64,000 nt of DNA from Bugula neritina (GCA_964035545.1 OZ037766.1:21407767-21471766), one strand, 5' to 3'; shown: positions 12,201 through 24,841, numbered from the stretch's first letter. Notes: generated by a model from the letters alone, not told the origin. Made by a program: numbers and translations.

Positions 12201-15200
12201 AATTTTTATATTTTCAAAAATAAAACTTTTTGTGAAAAATAATATTTTATGCATAAGAAGCTACAAAAACTAATCAAAACCACATTTAGGAGCGGTAATG
12301 TAGAAATTTCATTAGCCTAAGTTCTAAACAAATTTTAGTTTGAGATGCAAGAAAATAACTTCTTTTGCTACATATATCGTCGAAAACACTGGCTATTTAA
12401 TGTCTCCATTACTGCACCTATATCTAGAAATGTTAGTATTGTACAAAGGTTTAAGTTTAAGTATACTAATTAATCATGGTGACCATAATTGTGATCACTT
12501 TTTTAATTCCATTCTGAGAAAATTCTAAACTTGCTGCAATTGCCTCTCGACACATAATTAAATATGAAAGAAATACAAAAAAGTTTACAAGATTAAAGAA
12601 GCGTGTAAGTTATAATACTACTATAAATAGTGTCATAGCTACAAGAAGGAAAAAATACACTCAAAATACAGACTTATTCAGCAGAAGGCATAAGTGTTTT
12701 ATAGTGCATGTATTTAAAGTAAGCAAAGACTGATATTTAAACAAAACACATTAAAAACAATAACATGAGTGATAAACTAAGAAAAGTAAAGTTGCATTGC
12801 TTATTTTCATATTGATTAAAGTTTTATGTGTAGTTTAAATGCTGATTTCAAGTGCTGGTAACTCTAACCATAGTAGCAATTTGTGAAAGTCTAAGCCACA
12901 TATTGAACAAAAATGCCTTTTTAATCAATATGTAGATTTGACTCAATTCTCAACATAAGACAATACAACTGTGATCTGGAAAACATATATTGTGCTTTCG
13001 ATCTCACCTCTTCTACATTGATCTTAACTTTACGCAACTGTTTAACAAGAACAATATGAGTTTTATAACAGTGATGGCAACTGTTTCTCTAAAACCAGCA
13101 AATCTAAAGCTGGTTTATGAAAAGCAACCTCATACTGTGTAGTGAATCATTTATCATGACTTAGACATAAAATGTATCATGTTTAGAAGAATCAATCTCC
13201 TCATGGGTTAACAGATTACACAACATTCTCCAAATAGTTTTTTAAAAGTTACGTGTACAAAAACATTTTTAATTTAACTGACTAGCACTTCAATAATTAG
13301 CAAAGCTGCAGATAGCAGGTCAAAATAGTTCAAAGTGTGAGTTATTTGATTATTCGTGTCAGCCATAAAAAAACAAACAGCAAATTAAAATCAACTCACA
13401 GCCTCCATGTCTTCTTTACTTGGTCCCAGCTGTATAGGGGCCGCACCCGCACCACCTCCGCCTCTAGGTAGCTGACTGACTCGAGCTATATCTTTCCTCA
13501 AGTTTTCAACATCTTTACTCCTAGCCTCAGATTCAGTTGCTAGCTTAGCCTTAAAATCATCAAGCTTCTTTGTTGTTTTCTGCTCGAGGTTGTACATCTG
13601 ATAAAAACAAATTATTCCATATTATACTGCAAGTTGTCAAGCCTGTTTTAGTATATAAATAAAATACATATTACCAATGAACCCATATACATCACATTCA
13701 AAATATTTATTTAAAAAACCAGTAAACTTTGAACGTAAATTTTTAAGTCATTTTCAAAGGGTCTTTTAGATTTTGAGACTCAGAAAAATTTGAGTTTAAA
13801 ATTTAGCGTTTGCTTTAATAAACAATGTCTTATATATGCTTCATGCAAATTTATGCATAATAGATTTTTAGCTCAACCAGATGCTTGCAAATATATAAAG
13901 TATTGTTATTCTACAGCTACAGAGGCATGTATTTAGTATATGAGGTCAGTTTAACAAGTCGATCTGCTTAACAGTTGAATTATTAAAGTGTATAGATCAA
14001 CTAAACATGATATTCAGATAGAACATCTTAATTTTGAATCACAGTGAAGAAGGCTCTGCATAGTGTTACAGAACGATGAAAAATAAACCAGCAAGAAGGC
14101 TTTTAAAAGCTTTACATGTTCGCAGATAGAGAGACAAGTTAAGACCTAACAGTGATTGCTTTATGCAGAAGTAAATCCAAAGGAAGCGCTTCAGGTAAAT
14201 GTCGGCACTTACATCATCTGGCAGCTCTTTGACTTTGGAGAACTCTTTGAGGGTCTTTTTAGCACTTGTCTGCCAAGTCACGAGTTCCTGTATCTTTGCC
14301 TCCTGTGCGCTGTTAGCATCTTCAAGTTCCTAACAGAACGTAGCACAATGTCTCTATTAGTACACAGCACTTCATAAGGTAAGGTAACTCTTTATATCAT
14401 ATGTACACTTATTATTCAAGGTTTTAGAATTTTTGACGCAATTGTTTAATTTATCAGCAAAATTTATCAATAAGACTATATATATATCAATCAATCATTA
14501 ATGAAGAAATGGAAATTGAAAGGTTTTAAATTATTCATGAAAATAATTTCCTCAGTTGAAGCTGTTCACCCTAAATATTAAAACTTTAAATGATCCTGAT
14601 CACTGTGAAAATCACACAATTGTATAGCATCCGAAGCTGTGTAAAAACTGGCACAATTTTAGCTAACCCTAATGTGTCCCATCATAATTTTATTTAAGTA
14701 AATAAACAACTATAATAATTAATATTAAAGAATTTACACCAAAATTAAAATGGTCTAAAAATTTATTATTGTGTAAAGGTTATAACAAATTTGCTCCCAA
14801 AATTTGGTTGTTTTATATGAAATATTATAGGGTGGGTAAGTATATAGGACAAAGTAGATGCTGTAAGAGTTCAACTACACTTATTAAAAGTCATCCTTTC
14901 CATTTTATAATAAAATGTAGCTAAATTAATTAATTATCTTTGAACGATAAAGTCTCACAGCTTATTCAGCTCAGACTAAAAATTAGCATGAAAATTGAAA
15001 AGGGTGCAAACATACTAGTAGGGTATCATTAGTGCTGAAATTAAAACATCATTTTGGTGTGTGTCATACAGTAGTTAGTACATGGTATTATAACTACGGG
15101 TACTAAATCTAGTTGGAGCATATGAAACCAACACACACTAAAATGACTGATGCACACTGGGTTTTGATGTTACACCATAGACAGACTGTAAACTAGCTTT

Positions 15201-18200
15201 CATAGAGTTATCCCAAACAGTATATGAGTGTGCTTTGAACATGTCCAATATCAAACAGTATACTTTATATGAAAGACTAAATCCATTTAACTAATCAAAT
15301 ATCACAGTTTGTACAAATCATACAAAACCAATCTTTAAGTTTTTAGATGTTTAAACTAATATCGTGTACCTGTTTTACACTACATGTCTACAGTGCAACA
15401 TAAAACCACAGTAATTAGTGAGAAACCCACACAGTACACGAGATCTGTAAAGATAAATCTTCACACAGATAGCTTACATACCTTCTTCACCTATCAAACA
15501 AGTTTTAAAACAACGTTAAACCTTGAACAACATTTAAATCACAAGTAAATCAAATAGAAACAGTAATGAACTGTTCTGAACTCAAATAAATTAAAATTCT
15601 TACGACAAAATATAAATGAATTTTATTCCAATTCATGTAGTTTTACATTCTGACACTACAATTACTAAATAAACTTTTTCTATCAAGGGTTCAGTCTTAA
15701 ATCATTTAAGTACCAAAATTTAGTTGTTGGTCACCTGTTAGAATTAGAATTTATATTTAGTATTTATGAAAAATTGCATTATATATTCCATGCATTAAGA
15801 GTAAAAAATACACCATCATTATTCTTAAATATATATTGCAGTGTCGAAAAATTAATCTAATTACTGTTAGGCTGTGTACTATAATAAAAGAACAGCAAAT
15901 ATTTCAATTCCAGGAAACTAGCCCTAAAATAATGGCAAATAAAACACCACAAGCGCTATCATTTTCAACAAACTGCGGCAGAAATCATTTCTTATAAAAT
16001 CAGTTACAGATAAAAGCAACGAAAGAATAAACCAAAAGCATAAAATGCATTTTAGTGAAGAAGAGAGTAAAATTAGTTAAAAAGTTGGGCATTAAGGGAA
16101 TTAAAACACTGAACCAATTATGAACGTAAAAATTTTTTGGCAAAACCTTAGGAGTTGATACAAATACACTTTACAATACCTTCACAAATTTACAATGCAA
16201 ATATTTAAATAGCAGAGCTCTAGCACATGATTTCTAATATTTAGAATTCAAGCTCTTTAATAAAGAACAGCATGACACAGATTACCAAATTTGCTTTTTA
16301 ATGCTTTGTACCCACAGTGTAGATAAACTATACCAACGGAGCTGCTTTTCTCATACAAACCGAGGCTCTAGCCATACTTTTACCAACTGCAAGCTAAATA
16401 TAGTATGTATACGTGTACAGAGGTGAGTATACCTTCAATATTCTCCTAGCCTGCTCTTCAGCAAGTTCATCAATTTTCTCCGTGTTGCTAGTAGTAGTTT
16501 GTCCACTCCTTATTGCATCTCTCTTTAGCTGTAAATAAAATGGGCTCGGTAAAAGTGAGGTTTCTAGCAATAAGCATGATATTGTGCTAAATCATACACC
16601 AAAGCTTCAACAAATAAATAAATTATGTTATGTGAGCAAATAGATCAATTTTTATTACAAAAGAATTCAACAAATACCCATTTTCATTGCATTTAAAATC
16701 TGAAAATTAGAGCTTAGATAAAAGAAATTATGGAAGCTCACAAGAGTAAATAATAGATTAAGCAGAGTTAATAAAGTAATTAAAATTGTATTGGTTGCTA
16801 TGCTATAGAATGTCCAAAATGGGCTCGGTGACAGAAAACAATATGAATGAGTGTACAGGTTATTAAAACCAGTGCTGGTGTAATAATAGACTAAATAAAA
16901 ACAAAAACTATATGTATTACAGCAGTTGTTTCTTCTAGTTTTTTATCGATTGCACTTTTAAGATTCTTTATAGCAGCTCCTACGATCTCTTCAATCTGCG
17001 AGAGAGTTGAGAAAAGATCATTGTTACAACAGCTGGAACTGTAAAATATCTTCTGTGTATCTTGAAACTTATACTAATTATATATTAAATATACTATAGA
17101 AGACATTACAAGTAAAATATGTGACATACAATATATCAACAAATTACAATATTTGTTTAAAATTAAAACAATAAGTTCTAGCATTGAATAAATATCGTGC
17201 ATCTAAAAACTTAAGTGCAAGGAAATAAAGCCAATAGTAAAAAATGTATTGCACAAACAATGACAAAACATTACATTCTAATAGAAAAATATACTAAACT
17301 GAGCTATACAACATCACCAATAAAAATATACTTTTCAAAAAATATATTTCAGTGTGCAAAATGCAAGCTCAAGTCAATCAAATTATAGCTAAGTAAAAAT
17401 TAACTAATATTTTCAACAAATATTGTGAATCACGCAAAAAAATTAAAGTTTACAAATTATAAAAACCAAAGGAAATGCTAGAATATGATATACTTTTTCT
17501 TCAACGTCACCCAGACTTAACCCAGTGGTGGATCCAGCTGGGCCAACAGACCCTCCTGTTCCGACATGTTTCTTCATCTGTTGATATATTTTCAGTATAG
17601 AATATGCAGTCTGTTAGGTGGCTGGCTGAAGTAACTCACCATTTGATTGGCTGGTCAAATGACGTCGCAGTTACTAACTAAATCTCTCATTATTCGAATA
17701 CTGATTCAGACTCCAAAGTGTTGAAGCAAGAATGAGTCAATCATTTAGACAGGATGTGAGACAATTTCTATACTTCGCACTCACACTTTTACATAGTGTA
17801 GAATACAGTTGCAGGATGGACATGTTGAGTTACCAACTTTTTGGTGAAAAAAAAACATTAAGGGCTCAGCTGGTCTGTTATCAACCAAAAGTGAATCGAA
17901 TTAGCCAAATTATCTTTCAATTTAGATACTATTTTACCTGTTTTATCTCTTTTTCAAACTGGGTAGTAACTCCTCCAATAGCTTGCTGTAATGTTGTGAT
18001 TCCCAGGCTAAGCTTCTCTTGTAAATCTTCAACCTTCTCTAAGGTAAATGCTTCGTGCTGTTTACGAGACTTTATCTCGGCAGCCATTAACTTGTCATTC
18101 TGTTTCCTCTGCTGATCCACCTGCTCTTCTAGAATGTTCAGCGCTTCATCTAGCTTCTGAATTGTCTCGGAATACTTCTGTCTATCCATCTAAATATATA

Positions 18201-21200
18201 TCTATACATGTAAACATATTTCTATCTCTCTAAACATATATCTATACATCTAAACATATATCTATACATTTAAACATATTTCTATCTATCTAAACATATA
18301 TCTATTCATCAAAATATTATATTATATCTGTCCATCAAAAAATATACCTATACATTTAAACATATTTCTATGAATCTAACCATATATCTATATACATCCA
18401 AACATATACAAATATCTATCAACCTAAATATATATCCAAACATCTGAGAATACATCTTAACATATAAAAATAGTATCACAAGAACCTGTTCACGATTTGA
18501 AAGTGGTCATAGCTCATTCTGCATAGTTACCAAACTATAATTATGCTAATGAAAAAGATGCAACTTTGTATAAACTCTGAGTTTAGTTTTTATGAAAGTT
18601 TTAGTTTTTAGAATTTCCCACTTCTCAAACCTTAAATAGCTTAAATATTTCCTGATAATAAATCAAACTAGCAGACTATTAAAACAGATCCAACATAGAT
18701 ATTACACAACTCAAGTGAAATATTCTCTTGCCTTCTGCATGTCCTTCACATTTCTAAGAGATTCTTGTTGTCCTTTCTGTAACTCCTGCCATCTTTCTTC
18801 AACACCATCTCTAATTTGTGACTCATAGGACATTCTGGCATCATGTTCCTCATTTACAAACTACACAACATAATGCATATCATAATACAATAAATGTAAT
18901 ACAGCAAATCACATCTATAACAGTTGTAGATGTACGTGCATGCGTCTGTGTGCATGCGTCTGTGTGTGCTAGTGTACATACATGTGTGGTTATTTATGTG
19001 TATGAGTGTCTTTGTTAGATTTGTTCTTATATCTAATAGATCAAATATAATGAAAAAAGAGCGACATTAAAATATGTATTGAAATGTTGAGCCAAAATAG
19101 TATTCTTGTTACTTCCATGCTAATGTGCAACTTATACTGCACATTTCTCATATTTTATATCATATAATTTATACCTTCTACACATCATATCTCTTACAAT
19201 TCTATTTATATTCTATAATTTCTTTATATTAAATTGGTTATGCCTATTATCTATTCTATACCTTTTCTATTTTAGAGAATTTATCTGTGGCTTCTTCCCT
19301 TAACTTGATTTCTTTATGCAGAATCTTTTTGCTCACTTCTTCAGCAATTTCAGCAATTCTACTTTGAAGTTTAATTCGTTCGTTTTCAGCCGCATGTTCT
19401 CGTTCACGTTGCACAACGTCAAGGGCATGCATTGCTTCCTCTCTTTTTCTAGTTTGTTCAGCAAGTCCATTGTGTATATCATTTACTCTACAATGTAATA
19501 CAGCTATTCAAGTATATTATTAGTTAACTCTACAAAGAGGCACTGCAACAAATATATTACTCTCATCTTTTACTTACCCTACAATACAATCAAATAAGAC
19601 TATACGAAAAATATCTTAATTTCAGTAAACAGCATGCTTTTTTACTTTACTTTATTTTACCTAAATTCTAAAAATCAAAATAAAAAAGATGTCTGTTTAA
19701 AACACTTAGTAAGCCAACTATGTAGCAAATGCAGAAAATGACAGTTTCCAAGCACCTTGCAGAGTACTTGTGCTGTACCCCTTCCACAGACACAATAGCA
19801 AAATATGATGTAATACAACTCATAGCTACCAAAACTTTTACATGATTTTGAATACAAAGAAACAGAGATTTAGTTTTGGTTCAATCAATGTACAAAATAA
19901 AAGAGATATTGATATGGCTGCACTGTACACAACACAATCATATATCTCAACAGCTCTTGTAGTATATAGTAAAACTCAACCAGAAATTATATAGAGAATA
20001 TGGGAATATAATATTGAGTAGCTGTATAATGTTATATCTATATATAACTGCGGTTTGACCAATAGAAATTTTCATAGCTGACATTTTCGCAGTAAAAAGT
20101 TATACTATTTTCACAATGAACAAATCACTACTAACAAATTGATTATTTCCAGCATTAACAAAGGTAAAAACCTATACTGTACTATACATAAAGGTTTTTA
20201 CTGACTTCATCTGTAGCTGCTGCTCTAGAAGTCGTCTCTCCTGCGTCTCTGTATCCTGTTTGTTTCTCAGATCTACAAGAATATCCCTCAGTTCGCCCAG
20301 TCTTGTCTCCACCTGCTGCTTTAGCTGAGCACTTGACTGCTCCGTGTGATTGGATGACTCATTCTGCTTCCGGAGGTTGTCGAGCTAACATAAATATTAA
20401 CATGTTTTGAAGTCGCGCTCAAAGATGTCCGACAGCTGCCAACTAAACAAGCTTATAAAACATGCTATAAACTCAAGCAAGTTTATAGTCGCAATCCCTG
20501 TGAAATCCCCGATGAAAAGAGTTTTTTTAAATCGGGCTAAGGACTTATTCAGATGGGGCACAGGAGCAATTATGACTGGATGCTCTTCCTAAAATCACCA
20601 ATGGTCTTTGTCGGGGTTCGAACCCATGACTTTGTGCTCACTAGGCAAACGCTCTAACCCCTAGACCATGGCTGCTCCATTTTATAAAGCATGCTATACT
20701 ACAGCCTAAAATGTATAACTACAAAATACCACAATAACTATTAATCATACAGGCACACCTATAGATAATCTGCTAAATAATTAAACATGCAGTGTAAACA
20801 ACTGTAACATATGCAGTGCTATAAAGTCATTGGAGTGCTCAAGGGAAAAAGAAATTGTTGAGCTAATAAAAAAATATTGATGAGTTAGACTTGAGGGCAG
20901 GCTGTGTAGTGTTGCAGATGACCTTGAATAACCTGGTGCTCAACGTCATCTACACGCAGTGCAAAGACGAAAAAATAAAATATCAGCTATAGCAAAGAAG
21001 AAAAACCTATAAGTGAATTGGTGTACAAGTTACTATAACTTGCAGCATATACAATAGATTTACAATATATATTCCTTACCCGCTAAAAGAGAACCAAAAA
21101 AATTGATTAATACAGATATATAGATATTATATTTAATTTAAATTTATTACAATATGCTCCATAAACGACCAGCATCATTTATAAGTTATATGATTAATGT

Positions 21201-24200
21201 ATATATAAAACTTCAATTAGTTCAAATTTAAAGCCAAGCACTTTGTCACTGGAAAATTATTTTAATTGCTCAAGCCAATTGACAAGATCATAAATTAAAT
21301 AAATTACAAAGACTTCAATGACACTGATAATTGAGAAGCCAGGAAGCTCGACATATGCAAGATGATTTTTGATTGGCTAATATCAATCAGCAAAACCATG
21401 TATTGGCTCACCATTTGTCTATTTTCCTCTTCCAAACGTTTACTCTTATTTTTAAATTCTTGAGCAGCTTGTTGAAGTTCAACCTGCTGTGACTCAACTT
21501 TGTTTTTTGTCTGCCTGACCTCATCAACAATTTGGTAACTCAGTCGCTCTAAAGATTCTTTAGCTCGAGAGACCTCATTCAGCTCACGCTTCAAATCAGT
21601 CATTCTAAAAAACACAATGACAAGAGTTTACAGTAAAACATTGGAAATTTTTATGAAATACTAAGCTCTATTTAAAATGGCTGTTTTATCAGTTTATTGA
21701 ATTATTCAACTGCTTAAATATGAGTTCATACAAACAAAAAATAAAATATCAAACTAGTAATTAGAATTAATTAAAACACTAGGAGCTAAGGATCTTAAAA
21801 GCATAAATTTATCTTAACGGATAAATGTAGAAACCAACTTTTGATTCTGTATGTCTCTTCGACCAAGAAGCTCCTGCTGACTCCCGAGTACTGCCTGTTC
21901 TACGCTCTTTGTGTGATTCACTAAACTGGATATGGCGTTCCTTTCCTCCTGTGATTTCTCCTCAGCTCGAGCTAAGCGACTGGTTAGTTGCTGTATGACA
22001 TCATTGCTCGCTCGTAGAGCATTCTCCAGCTGTGAACGAGAATTTTTCTCCTCCCGCAACAGTTCATCATTCCGGCGCACATTCCCTAGATTAGCACAGA
22101 TCCTAGTTACAGCACATATCCTAACTTGTATATGGAGTGAGAATATATTGTGCATTTAGTATTTATGTGAATTCTATAAGTCTCCAAGATTATATAATTA
22201 GTTGAGAGTATTTAATTACCTTTAAGTTCGCTCTGTAGTCTTACCACCTCCTCCAATAATGCTCTGTTGGACTTCTCGGTTACATTTATTCTCATTTCCA
22301 ACTGTTTAATCTTTTCATCCGATTCGGCGCCATTGTAAGGCACTATCTGGTTTTGAGCGGTAATTTCGGGGGTATTCCGGGCTGAAATCTGAGGCAGTGT
22401 TCCGAATTTAGACGGAAACTGATTAGGCCTGTCAAAAATGTATAAGCATAAATACAAAATGCTTAAACTTAGGAATGTGAGCTAGTGGCTATAATATATA
22501 TCATAAGATCCAATCTATATGGGTAAGCTTGCATAGCCTTCCTAACATGTATTTTACAGATGAACCATTTTCAAAATAAAAATAAAACAATGAATTTTAA
22601 AAAATCATCAAGTAAGTTACTGGTTCAAAGAATTAAGGCACTTACTATGTTTACAAAAATGGAAAAAATTGAAGTTAGAAAGTAACAATATAGCACAACA
22701 CCAAAAGATGATGATTCTAATCGAAGATGGGCGACAAGCAAGCAGACACAATGTACTACTGCATATACGATATTGGTTACATTCCACAAGCACAGTTGTA
22801 CAAGTGAAGTTAGCGGCTCTTACCATTGAAACATATTAAATCCAAGTAATTCTAATAGTAAAATAAAGGTGCTTAAATGAAATAATATCGGAGTGTAACA
22901 AAAGCGTTAGCAGTGCACTAGTATTTTTAATTTTGTAGCAGATATCTATAAATGATGTCACAATAGCAGCTAACTAGACAGCTAGCAACCAACAATTGCA
23001 ACTAAGAACACTTACGATGCTGTTCTACCATTCAACTTTGACATTTTTTACTACGCTAGCTGCAATTTATAAATATGTACATGTAAAATACTTCAATTTT
23101 ATTTTATATAAGATCAACTATATGTAACAGAGCTGGATCAAAGTGACAATAATTAGAGATGTGTCAACCCAATGACTACCCAGGTCAAGTTAAACTTAAA
23201 TCAAGTTTAAGTCAATCAATAACTGGAGTCGATTTAGTGATTTTTATTTAATTTAAACCTAGGTAGTCAAGGAAATACATGTAATGTCTAAATAAAAATA
23301 ATATACAATTATCAAACTGGATATGCTATTGCATGTATTTAGCTGTTTGAACCAAAAATTAACTTTTTGATCTTCAGTTTTAGCTATTTTAAAGTAACTA
23401 TTTAGTTATATTCAATAAATAATGATAAATTAAAAATTAACTATTGCTATTCTAATTAAACACACAAGCAAATTATGACTTCTAATAAATCTTTTTAACA
23501 CTAACAGCATTGACATCATAGCTAGTTGCTAGAATTTTCATTACGACACTATTGGTTTTAGTATCAACATTAAATTAATACAAATTAACTAATTGAGCTA
23601 AAAACTTAATATAAGTGATAACAACTAAATTAAGCAGACTGGGACTTCGCCTTGTGAAAATTTTAAAAGCTTGAGTCATGTCAATTAGTGGATGAAGTTA
23701 TTTGTGTCAAGCCAATAATTTCAAGAAAGTATAATCAAGTCAAAAAACTTCCAGCACGCATATTGGAGCCATCAAGTTTAACTTCAAGTACTCAATTTAA
23801 CGTGGGTTGGGATTAGACCAAGTTCCAATAAAATTTGACAATTCTAAACTATTTTATATATCCAAGAATTCAAAACTTTTCTTACTACAAAATTAAAATA
23901 TTGTAATGGATTCGCTCAAATATATTATGTTCTTTTTTTGTAAATAGAGTTATGTTCCCTCGCACTCGTTTTTTCTTTTTATTATATGTGAGCCGAAACT
24001 CGTGCGAAGTCGGAGACCGAAGACACGATGTCGGAGGGACCTGCCCGAGATCGGGCAGTACTCCCTCCGATGTCAGTCGGCGGAACCCCGACGTTCGCAC
24101 GAGTTTCGGCCCCTCATTAGTGGCGGGAATTCCCCCCTATATAAGTGCGAAGCTTTTCAAAGTTAAGTCATTCTTGTACGGGAGCTCAAAGAAGTAAGAA

Positions 24201-24841
24201 GCAATAAATACTCATAAATTTACAATAATCAAGACTCTTTATTTTATCACAATAATTGGCATGCAGACTACTAGTCTATTCTCATAATCCACAAAAATAC
24301 AACAATATTACTTTTGATTCATTATTGTTTTTAAACAAATATTTCTATTAGCTAATGATAACACTAATAAGTAATAGTACTTTACTACTTGATAGTTAGT
24401 AAGACTAAGAATAATATTTCAATTGTCATTTTGAGTAAGTCTTAAATCACCAAATCAGTAAATATAATACTAATACTGCAATAGTATTATTATTACTACT
24501 ATAATATTGATTAGTAATAACTATCCTTATACTTACACAGCTATACTGTTACGTTTTATTATTATACTAATATTAATAGTAATACTAATAACTAATAAGT
24601 ATTAAATTTAATTATAAAAATAAAATAAAAGTTCATCATCATCATGATCATTATTTTCATTGCAATTTTAGTCATTTAATTATATATTGATCAAGATTGA
24701 TTGATTATTACTAAACCCTAAAAAAAAATTTCTAATAAAAGTGGAAGTAATGTAAAGCCAGTATTAGTATTGGTATTAGTATTAGTATTATTACACTGAT
24801 ACTTACTGGGAATACTCATTTAAAACGAGGGAGTCGGCCAT
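6258..24841 (-). CDS. Large coiled-coil protein with acidic Thr/Glu tail, unrecognised (about 1,130 aa)
   Basis: Minus-strand exons: 24841-24807, 22428-22220, 22085-21839, 21604-21412, (21082-21080), 20384-20206, 19487-19262, 18860-18732, 18189-17938, 17577-17494, 16995-16921, 16528-16433, 15490-15482, 14329-14213, 13597-13400, 13037-13008, 12135-12049, 11466-10955, 10708-10529, 9147-9054, 7990-7874, 7302-7097, 6372-6258. Every junction keeps phase from start MADSLVLNEYS to the stop. Residues about 55-510 and 530-720 are proline-poor heptad coiled coil (for example RLEEENRQM, LLEEVVRLQSEL). A short linker near 665 has GGGGAGAA. Residues about 735-890 are Pro/Ser/Asp-rich and probably disordered. 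A Trp/Tyr-rich patch, WSVYTAYRWYRFKEKL, lies near 945-962, and about 985-1130 is an acidic Thr/Glu/Asp tail ending in KKK. No signal peptide or membrane segment is seen. It looks like a cytoskeletal, centrosomal or ciliary scaffold, but I do not recognise the family. Intron 7 uses a GC donor at 18731. The exons are clearly GC-richer than the introns. Confidence 0.85.
6911..7035. mobile_element. Truncated copy of the 1034-2171 hAT family
   Basis: The right end is ACCCCAACCCTG, the same terminus as the complete element, and the sequence inward matches its first ~125 bp (TTGTAATTAATTACATTGTT on the opposite strand). The other end is missing. It lies about 60 bp 3' of exon 7302-7097 of the coiled-coil gene. 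The flanks show inverted 8-mers, ACCATAAC (6902-6909) and GTTATGGT (7036-7043), rather than a direct duplication. Confidence 0.75.
8131..8838. repeat. 27-bp intronic minisatellite, about 26 copies
   Basis: Unit close to ATGATATACATATACAAGCT followed by GCAGCTA. Variants alternate at three places: TACAT/TTCAT, CTGC/ATGC and CAGC/CCGC. A few units carry an extra TA. The unit is nine codons long with no stop in several frames, so long ORFs appear on both strands (the plus frame reads repeats of MIYIYKLQL); these are artefacts of the repeat. It lies in the intron between coiled-coil exons 9147-9054 and 7990-7874. Confidence 0.95.
9933..10023 (-). CDS. Alternative last exon of the coiled-coil gene
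   Basis: Follows a good acceptor (CTCTTGCAG) and continues the phase of exon 10708-10529, giving R-WLQWKQAWHYIIW and then a stop after 29 codons. The next exon (9147-9054) also joins exon 10708-10529 directly in the same phase and begins R-WYRFKEKL. The two are therefore best read as alternative 3' choices. Neither of the plausible donors in this exon restores frame into 9147. A minus-strand AATAAA occurs about 170-190 nt downstream (near 9760). This form would lack the acidic tail (about 980 residues). Confidence 0.6.
12285..12422 (-). mobile_element. Copy D of the dispersed ~150-bp TTAGG-ended MITE family
   Basis: Ends TTAGGAGCGGTAATG and CTCCATTACTGCACCTA, with the internal word AGCCTAAGTTCTAAA. 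It matches in layout the copies at 33432, 37906, 40357 and 60095. Lies in an intron of the coiled-coil gene; this copy is diverged. Confidence 0.6.
15482..15490 (-). CDS. 9-nt microexon (VKK) of the coiled-coil gene
   Basis: TTTGATAG precedes GTGAAGAAG, which is followed by donor GTATGT. Phase is 0 on both sides (exons 16528-16433 and 14329-14213), so inclusion adds Val-Lys-Lys without changing frame. The exon lies alone in an intron of about 2.1 kb. Because the exon itself begins GT, the exact acceptor is slightly ambiguous. Confidence 0.6.
18184..18425. repeat. 20-bp degenerate tandem repeat
   Basis: Unit close to AAACATATATCTATACATCT, about 11-12 copies, starting directly at the acceptor of coiled-coil exon 18189-17938. 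It therefore forms the pyrimidine/branch region of that intron. Confidence 0.8.
20470..20681 (-). mobile_element. tRNA-derived SINE with target duplications
   Basis: On the minus strand the head starts GGAGCAGCCATGG at 20678. It contains an A-box-like TGGTCTAGGGG and a perfect B box, GGTTCGAACCC, the internal RNA polymerase III promoter. The arms do not pair as in a working tRNA. The body includes GGAAGAGCATCCAGTC. It is flanked by near-identical 17-bp direct repeats TTATAAARCATGCTATA at 20453-20469 and 20682-20698. It inserted about 85 bp upstream of coiled-coil exon 20384-20206. Confidence 0.85.
21080..21082 (-). CDS. Candidate 3-nt microexon (CGG, Arg)
   Basis: A strong acceptor tract, TTGGTTCTCTTTTAG, is followed by CGG and then donor GTAAGG. 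Both neighbouring exons of the coiled-coil gene (21604-21412 and 20384-20206) are phase 0 here, so a 3-nt exon would insert one Arg. It could equally be a recursive-splicing-like site or chance. Confidence 0.3.
23992..24110. repeat. GC-rich nested palindrome in intron 1 of the coiled-coil gene
   Basis: The outer arms GCCGAAACTCGTGCGAA (23992) and TTCGCACGAGTTTCGGC (to 24110) are perfect reverse complements and extend through GTCGG/CCGAC. Inside are TCGGAGGGA/TCCCTCCGA, then CTGCCCGA-GA-TCGGGCAG at the centre. The whole 119 bp can fold into a long hairpin. It is far more GC-rich than its surroundings. It has no transposase ORF and could be a foldback element or a structured element. Confidence 0.85.
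24759..24797. repeat. Hexanucleotide repeat (TATTAG)n
   Basis: Interrupted TATTAG/TATTGG units just downstream of coding exon 1 of the coiled-coil gene, at the end of a stretch (about 24350-24800) rich in TAATACTAATAC low-complexity sequence. Confidence 0.7.

Noticed and set aside
18818-19018. 66-codon ORF with Cys/Val-rich end
   Set aside because: It overlaps an established minus-strand exon and its tail is a TGTG/CATG low-complexity run.
20583-20681. Functional tRNA gene
   Set aside because: A and B boxes are present, but the acceptor stem does not pair, and 17-bp target duplications show a SINE.
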